Shown: positions 57,518 through 64,000 of the stretch, piece by piece
Numbering within the stretch: position 1 is the stretch's first letter
Layout: each line of letters starts with the position of its first letter
Origin: Nipponacmea schrenckii
Lineage: Eukaryota > Mollusca > Gastropoda > Lottiidae
Direction: 5' to 3'
DNA: 64,000 nt
NCBI GenBank assembly: GCA_030562195.1
Contig: CM060203.1
Span: 5,966,208 to 6,030,207, forward strand
Notes under the pieces: model-generated
Seen by the model: the letters and a program-made list of their open reading frames with translations, nothing else
What the model was told of the DNA's origin: nothing
Database searches by the model: none
Program-made: the position numbers and the translations under genes

Positions 57518-59964
57518 ATGAGTCATCTCCAGTCCACCTCCAGTTCTTACTATCAGAACAATTACCAACACTGGCAACAACCAAGTCAATGTTATGGTAG
57601 CTATGGCAACTATTATCAGAATAATGTTTTCTCTGTACAAGCATGGCAGGTAAGAATGGTTTGTTTTAATTTAAGAATCATTATTTATTACATGATCTCT
57701 GTATCAGTCAACTGGTGACTATTGTAGTCAAGGTACAAAGTTTGTAATAACGTGACATTATGAAGATGACTGTACTGAAGTATATAGACAGGTGATTCTC
57801 TAAAACAGATATTCCTGTAATTTTCAGGCGTTCCAGTTCAATTCTGTAGGTGATTTACAACATGTTTTTACTCAAATAATGAACCAGAATCAGGAAAATG
57901 TGGTAGGTTTTTTTAGCACAGTTAGTTAGATACATCTCTCTGTATTACAATACGCGTTAAAATATATTGCGTAATGTTGTGGAGTTGTTTTTTCAGCAAC
58001 AAAAATCTGGGTTCGGCACTTGAAAAGTAAAAGTAGGGTAAAAATATTGTCAATATTGATATGAACAGATTGGTATTGATATACTGTCCTGTATTACAAT
58101 ATATGGATATACTTGCTTCCATCTGTCCTGTATTACAATATATGGATATACTTGCTTCCATCTGTCCTGTATTACAATATATTGATATACTTGCTTCCAT
58201 CTGTCCTGTATTACAATATATGGATATACTTGCTTCCATCTGTCCTGTATTACAATATATGGATATACTTGCTTCCATCTGTCCTGTATTACAATATATG
58301 GATATACTTGCTTCCATCTGTCCTGTATTACAATATATTGATATACTTGCTTCCATCTGTCCTGTATTACAATATATGGATATACTTGCTTCCATCTGTC
58401 CTGTATTTCAATATATTGATATACTTGCTTCCATCTGTCCTGTATTACAATATATTGATATACTTGCTTCCATCTGTCCTGTATTACAATATATGGATAT
58501 ACTTGCTTCCATCTGTCCTGTATTACAATATATGGATATACTTTCTTCCATCTGTCCTGTATTACAATATATGGATATACTTGCTTCCATCTGTCCTGTA
58601 TTACAATATATGGATATACTTGCTTCCATCTGTCCTGTATTACAATATATGGATATACTTGCTTCCATCTGTCCTGTATTACAATATATGGATATACTTG
58701 CTTCCATCTGTCCTGTATTTCAATATATTGATATACTTGCTTCCATCTGTCCTGTATTACAATATATGAATATACTTGCTTCCATCTGTCCTGTATTACA
58801 ATATATGGATATACTTGCTTCCATCTGTCCTGTATTACAATATATGGATATACTTGCTTCCATCTGTCCTGTATTACAATATATGGATATACTTGCTTCC
58901 ATCTGTCCCATATTACAATATATTGATATATCAATTAATTCTGCTAGCCTTAGATATTACTGTATGCCCAGCAAATCTTGGTCTTGATTTCTAATCTGGG
59001 TGGTTTTTAATCTTTACTGACCTCCCTCCATAATCCAGTATTGGTATAAACAGTTTAATAAGATATAATGTATTTTTATATTTTAGAAAAGAAATGCCAT
59101 ACAAGCTGAAGATTTAACCAATGTTTTAAACAATACACCCAGTATCAGGAACTATTTTAAAAGTAAGTATTATCTTAACACGGATCTTTCTGTCATACTT
59201 GTCATATTTTCGACCTGTTCCTACAAATCGTGTTTAATCATCAACTCCATCGAATTGCCATATTAAAGGTAGAGATCAGCTTTGATTTTTCTAAAGAAAT
59301 TCCTTGCTAAATAAAAATCACATCAACCTCGTTTTCATCTCTACATGTTATATTTTATCACCTCTGATTGGTTAGATTCAGAAGTTTATGAATAATAATG
59401 AGATTTCTAAGGTTCATGACCTTTACAAGCCAGTGTCAATGGTTTTTTGGATACATTGATTAAAATAGTCAAGAATTAAAATTGTATTTTGATAATTTTT
59501 TTCTTCTTCAGTAAATTGGAGTAGAGAACTGTGCAGTATAATGATAGCTATGTTAGATGTATCCTTGTTATATAAAAAATACTGTAATCTGATTGGATAA
59601 CAAAACTTAATTTTAAATCAGGTTAAGATATTGACCAATCAGATAACTGGAACACTTAAATCATCCTAAGTTTAAGTTTTCAAGAATAAGTTCCCAGGTA
59701 CCTGTAGATAAAAATAGTGTTGGGATTCCAAGTAGAAGTAATAAGATTCTGTTTTAATATATCTATTGATGTATTATATGGTTAGTCACAATGTTCTTTA
59801 ACAATAAACATAGAAATCTCAGGATGGTTTCATGCAGTGGGATGAATTTCTGGAATTATTACAGTGTTTGATATCATGGTATGATGTATTTAGACAACAC
59901 GATTCAGATAACTCTGGTTATATTGAGGCTAGTGAATTAATCCATGTTATCCAGTCTTTATTTG
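57518..59964 (+). CDS. Penta-EF-hand (calpain/sorcin-type) protein, five exons, 3' end missing
   Basis: Exons: 57,518-57,649 (ATG, donor GTAAGA), 57,828-57,902 (donor GTAGGT), 59,087-59,162 (donor GTAAGT), 59,512-59,558 (donor GTATCC, weak) and 59,823-59,964 (donor GTAAGA). Phases 0, 0, 1, 0 agree, giving about 157 residues so far. The N-terminus is a Tyr/Gln/Asn-rich low-complexity tail (SSSYYQNNYQHWQQPSQCYG), like the flexible tails of PEF proteins. The rest follows the PEF layout: AIQAEDLTNVLNNTPSIRNYF, WSRELCSIMIAMLD, FMQWDEFLELL, then a canonical calcium loop DSDNSGYIEASE. The loop after MLD is about four residues short and probably does not bind calcium. Later EF-hands needed for dimerisation are absent: downstream lie only copies of exon 5 and then a LINE. 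The gene may be truncated or may resume beyond the window. Confidence 0.75.
58076..58925 (+). repeat. 39-bp minisatellite, about 22 copies, in intron 2 of the EF-hand gene
   Basis: The unit contains GGATATACTTGCTTCCATCT and GTCCTGTATTACAATATAT. As 39 is 3x13, ORFs of up to 308 codons run through it on both strands with a 13-residue period; all are artefacts. Confidence 0.97.
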
Positions 59965-61375
59965 GTAAGAACTATTACAGTGTTTGATATCGTGGTATAA
60001 TGTATTTAGACAACACGATTCAGATAACTCTGGTTATATTGAGGCTAGTGAATTAATCCATGTTATCCAGTCTTTATTTGGTAAGAACTATTACAGTGTT
60101 TGATATCATGGTATAATGTATTTAACAACACGATTCAGATAACTCTGGTTATATTGAGGCTAGTGAATTAATCGATGTTATTCAGTCTTTATTTGGTAAG
60201 AATTATTACAGTGTTTGATATCATGGTATAATGTATTTAGACAACACGATTCAGATAACTCTGGTTATATTGAGGCTAGTGAATTAATCCATGTTATCCA
60301 GTCTTTATTTGGTAAGAATTATTACAGTGTTTGATATCATGGTATGATGTATTTAGACAACACGATTCAGATAACTCTGGTTATATTGAGGCTAGTGAAT
60401 TAATCCATGTTATCCAGTCTTTATTTGGTAAGAATTATTACAGTGTTTGGTATCATGGTATAATGTATTTAGACAACACGATTCAGATAACTCTGGTTAT
60501 ATTGAGGCTAGTGAATTAATCCATGATATCCAGTCTTTATTTGGTAAGAATTATTACAGTGTTTGGTATCATGGTATAATGTATTTAGACAACACGATTC
60601 AGATAACTCTGGTTATATTGAGGCTAGTGAATTAATCCATGTTATCCAGTCTTTATTTGGTAAGAATTATTACAGTGTTTGGTATCATGGTATAATGTAT
60701 TTAGACAACACGATTCAGATAACTCTGGTTATATTGAAGCCAGTGAATTAATCCATGTTATCCAGTCTTTATTTGGTAAGAATTGTTACAGTGTTTGATA
60801 TCATGGTATAATGTATTTAGACAACACGATTTAGATAACTCTGGTTATATTGAAGCTAGTGAATTAATCCATGTTATCCAGTCATTATTTGGTAAGAATT
60901 ATTACAGTGTTTGATATCATGGTATAATGTATTTAGACAACACGATTCAGATAACTCTGGTTATATTGAGGCTAGTGAATTAATCCATGTTATCCAGTCT
61001 TTATTTGGTACGAATTATTACAGTGTTTGATATCATAGTATAATGTATTTAGACAACACGATTCAGATAACTCTGGTTATATTGAGGCTAGTGAATTAAT
61101 CCATGTTATCCAGTCTTTATTTGGTAAGAATTATTACAGTGTTTGATATCATGGTATAATGTATTTAGACAACACGATTAAGATAACTCTGGTTATATTG
61201 AGGCTAGTGAATTACTCCATGTTATCCAGTCTTTATTTGGAAAGAACTATTACAGTGTTTGATATCGTGGTATAATGTATTTAGACAACACGATTCAGAT
61301 AACTCTGGTTATATTGAGGCCAGTGAATTAATCCATGTTATCCAGTCTTTATTTGGTAAGAATTATTACAGTGTT
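59853..61375 (+). repeat. 116-bp tandem repeat of an EF-hand exon, 13 copies
   Basis: The unit starts in exon 5 of the EF-hand gene (GAATTATTACAGTGTTTG...) and runs past its 5' splice site (TTTATTTGGTAAG). Copies begin 116 bp apart (one at 115), with the ACAG landmark at 59,861, 59,977, 60,093, 60,208, 60,324 and so on to 61,252. A partial copy at 61,368 stops at the LINE tail. Nearly all copies keep the calcium-loop codons and the GTAAG donor. As 116 is not a multiple of 3, read-through changes frame in each copy. Confidence 0.95.
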
Positions 61376-64000
61376 TAATAATAATAATAACTTTATTCAA
61401 GATCTCAAAATGAGACATACGAAAAATATAAACAGTAATTAAATAATGACAAAATAGGCAATAAGGATTTATATACAACAAATCTAATCTTAATTACGTT
61501 TAAATTGATTCAAAATAATATAAGCAAATTTACAAAGGTTTTCTCGCTCTACTCCTTTACAAGTGAATAAATTTTGACATTTTTATACAAAAAGGATATT
61601 TATAATAATACTTGTTGATGTGTCTTTTTCTCTCATTTATAAAATATGTACAATTGAAAAGGTAATGGAACTCGTCCCCAACTTCAGCTAGATCGCATAG
61701 ATTACATATGCGCTGTTCTTTCGAGACATTAATGAAAATTCCACTCTCGATAGGCAGTCTGAGACTCTTACATCTTAATTTACAGAAGGCTACTTTTAAT
61801 TTAGTGGGTAAAGAAACTAAATAATCCTCAAGTTTAAATTCTGTTTTAATTATACGATAAATTATACATTTCGTGCTGTGATTAATTGTGTTTGTCCATT
61901 CCTGCATGAACTGGTCTTTAAGTCTTAATGTTATTGTTTCCTTTAACCATTTACCATTAATATTACTAGCCTGGGAACTCCAAATGTACGAAAGACCAGT
62001 GTCATTCAAGATATTTTGAACACAATTAATCCATGTAAAATTCAGTGACGAATTCAGCATTAACTTATAAAATGTGGCTGACATCTTAGGCACCGGGCTA
62101 TTCATCAATTTGAACAAAAAACTTATCATTCTTGTTTTAATTTGAATTGATAATGGGAAAACTCCAAGTTCACCATAAACCATTGCGTTGGGCGTGCTAC
62201 CTTTAACCTTCAATAATATTTTACAAAATCGTAATTGAAGTCTTTCTAAGTAAGTAAAGTCAGTACAACCCCATACTTCACATCCATATAGTGCTATAGG
62301 ATACAATTAGGGCATTGAATAAATTTATTTGTGTGTCAATATCTAAGTGAAGGGCTTTTCCTTTTTGAAGGAGGGAAAACATTGCTGCTGACGCTTTTGT
62401 ATATAAGGCTGTATATGATTTAGTGAAAGATCCATTATAATTAAATTTTATACCCAGGTACGTATAATCATCTACAACTTCAATAATTTGATCATTATAT
62501 TTAATGATTGGTCTTTTACGTATTTTACCTCTAGAAAATACAAGTATTTTTGTCTTAGTGATATTGATATCTAGTTTCCATTGTGAGCAATACTTAGACA
62601 TACTACTTACGGCATCCTGCAGATCTGACTCAGACTCGGCTAATAAAATAAAATCGTGTCATCTGCGTATAATAACACAAATAATTTCAGGTATACACCA
62701 ACATTTTCGTAATCTGTTTCACGTAAACTTAGGCCTGCATATGATTTGGACAGGAATTGCGAAAGGTCTTTCAAATAAATAGAAAATAAAAGGGGAGATA
62801 AGTTTTCACCTTGTCTAACACCGACTGAGCAATCAAATAATTCGGACAACTTATTATTGTGCCTTACACACGATTTGGCATTTTTGTATATATTAAAAAT
62901 AACGTTAAATAACTTCCCTTTAATACCTGAGTATAAGATTTTTTGCCATAGTTCTAGCCTAGGGATTCCATCAAATGCTCGGCGATAATCAATAAAGCAT
63001 GTATAAAGTCTCATTTTTTTATTTAGGTATAATTCTACTAAACAATATATTTACTAAGCCTAGAATTAACAATCGATGTGAATAATTTACATAAACAACT
63101 CAAAATGGTGATACCTCTATAGTTATTTGTATCTGAATGACTGCCCTTGTTCTTGTATATTGGATAAATCATTCCTAAAGTCCATTCAGACGGTACGATG
63201 CCAGTATCAAGTACGAGGATGAACAATAAAACGTACACAGATAACATTATTGGTTTGGTTGATTTGATGTACTCGTTAAGTACTTCGTCTCCTCCAAACG
63301 ATTTGCTGTTTTTCAATTTGTCTATACACATCTGGATTTCGGATTCTGTTATTAGGTTATTCAATAGTTCATTATGATTATCATCCATACTCTCAAGCAT
63401 TGTTCTTTCTGTCACGTCGTCAATCTTCTCACCATAGTTCAGATTCCGAAAATGATCATAGAAATCACTAATAGCCACTGAGCAATTCGATTGTTTCTTT
63501 CCATAAGTCAATAATTTCCAATATTCGCGTGTATTTGATCTTTTAAGTTTGTTCAGGTCACTGTTAAAGTTCTTGTTATACAAATCGAATTCTGCTTTCA
63601 ATTGTCTTTTATATTCTTGACTAGCGGTTTTCAAGCACTTTTGCGTTTCCTCAGATGGTTGGGATTTGTATTTGTTCTTGGCGTTAAAGAGCAGTTGTCT
63701 CTTTTCCTCACAAAGTTCATTAAACCAGGGTTTGGGACTTGTTTTGCGAGCTCTGTTTCTGTTGGTATTAACGGTACTACTTATTCCAACTGCTCTGGCA
63801 CTACCATTAAAAATTCCACAAACTTTAGAACTAATTTCATTGATTGTTGTTTGGTCAACAGAGTTCATGTTGATGTTTGATAGATCTTCAATGAGGGATT
63901 CAACCTCTGTAATATCAATGTGAGCAAGGAAAGAAGCTTCTTTCAGTGGATCCCATTTGATCTTCTGGTATTCAGCAGGTTGGTATTCTTGTCTTTCGTG
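61376..64000 (-). mobile_element. Non-LTR retrotransposon (LINE), 3' part, continues beyond the window
   Basis: On the minus strand the element ends in AATAAAG followed by a (TTA)n tail at 61,376-61,390, set directly in the EF-hand repeat array. The ORF2 protein runs upstream to the window edge. Motif style (GVRQGENLSPLLFSIYLKDL, YADD, ALYGCEVWG) suggests the I/Jockey group, but the clade is not certain. Confidence 0.85.
61557..64000 (-). pseudogene. LINE ORF2: reverse transcriptase, frameshifted
   Basis: Four segments are recognisable. The first (64,000 to 63,038) has the pre-RT domain and RT blocks including GMIYPIYKNKGSHSDTNNYR. A deletion with frame change near 63,020 follows, then 63,014-62,640 with CFIDYRRAFDGIP, GVRQGENLSP and LLYADDTILF. 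A one-base shift at about 62,640 leads to 62,601-62,278 (the thumb region KTKILVFSRG and YLGIKFNYNG). A further shift at about 62,290 leads to 62,306-61,557 with ALYGCEVWGC and a terminal cysteine/histidine segment (RICNLCDLAEVGDEFHYLF). The catalytic YADD survives, but three lesions make the copy inactive. The endonuclease part lies outside the window. Confidence 0.85.

Noticed and set aside
58050..58987. 294- and 308-codon ORFs on opposite strands
   Set aside because: 13-residue periodic products of the 39-bp intronic minisatellite.
60331..60751. Three 62-codon ORFs each with an EF-hand as separate small genes
   Set aside because: They are frames of successive 116-bp repeat copies that shift frame and stop after the donor; no independent start signals.

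Overview
The window is a repeat-dense stretch of an invertebrate animal genome, most likely a mollusc (inference). The evidence is intron-containing metazoan genes (a bursicon-type cystine-knot hormone, a prokineticin/astakine-type peptide, a core-1 galactosyltransferase and a penta-EF-hand protein), several invertebrate retrotransposon lineages, and tRNA-derived SINE copies of a kind I associate with molluscs. Nothing looks bacterial.

Layout. 1-13,200: the start of an unidentified acidic ORF (minus strand), a 6.5-kb array of a 17-bp satellite, a 69-bp array, SINE pieces and two smaller minisatellites. 13,207-13,937: two coding exons of a bursicon-alpha-like hormone; the exon carrying the start codon is missing. 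14,011-31,887: a block of LTR retrotransposons. An old plus-strand element (14,011-27,485) is interrupted inside gag by a young minus-strand Ty3/gypsy element (14,533-22,908). It is followed by an internally deleted, env-bearing minus-strand element (27,617-31,887). 32,191-39,792 (minus): a four-exon secreted cysteine-rich peptide gene whose intron 1 holds a second, inverted 17-bp array. 40,100-43,000: more arrays and a TTAA-flanked MITE. 44,035-49,597 (plus): a four-exon C1GALT1-like glycosyltransferase with a 40-bp array in intron 1. 51,098-56,575: a MITE split by a degenerate minus-strand LTR element, which itself carries a 63-bp insertion. 57,518-59,964 (plus): five exons of a penta-EF-hand gene with a 39-bp array in intron 2. 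Its last visible exon has been amplified into 13 tandem 116-bp copies, and the array ends at the 3' tail of a broken LINE that runs off the window.

How the parts relate. With the mobile elements removed, the bursicon-like gene (plus) and the peptide gene (minus) are convergent neighbours with about 0.5 kb between their stop codons. About 17.7 kb of retrotransposons fills that spacer. Three of the four recognised genes carry a large minisatellite inside an intron. Almost every long ORF outside these genes and the retroelements comes from a tandem repeat with no stop codon, and encodes nothing real as far as can be seen.

Limits. All family names rest on reading motifs by eye. Splice sites were chosen by GT/AG consensus and phase agreement, without transcript data.
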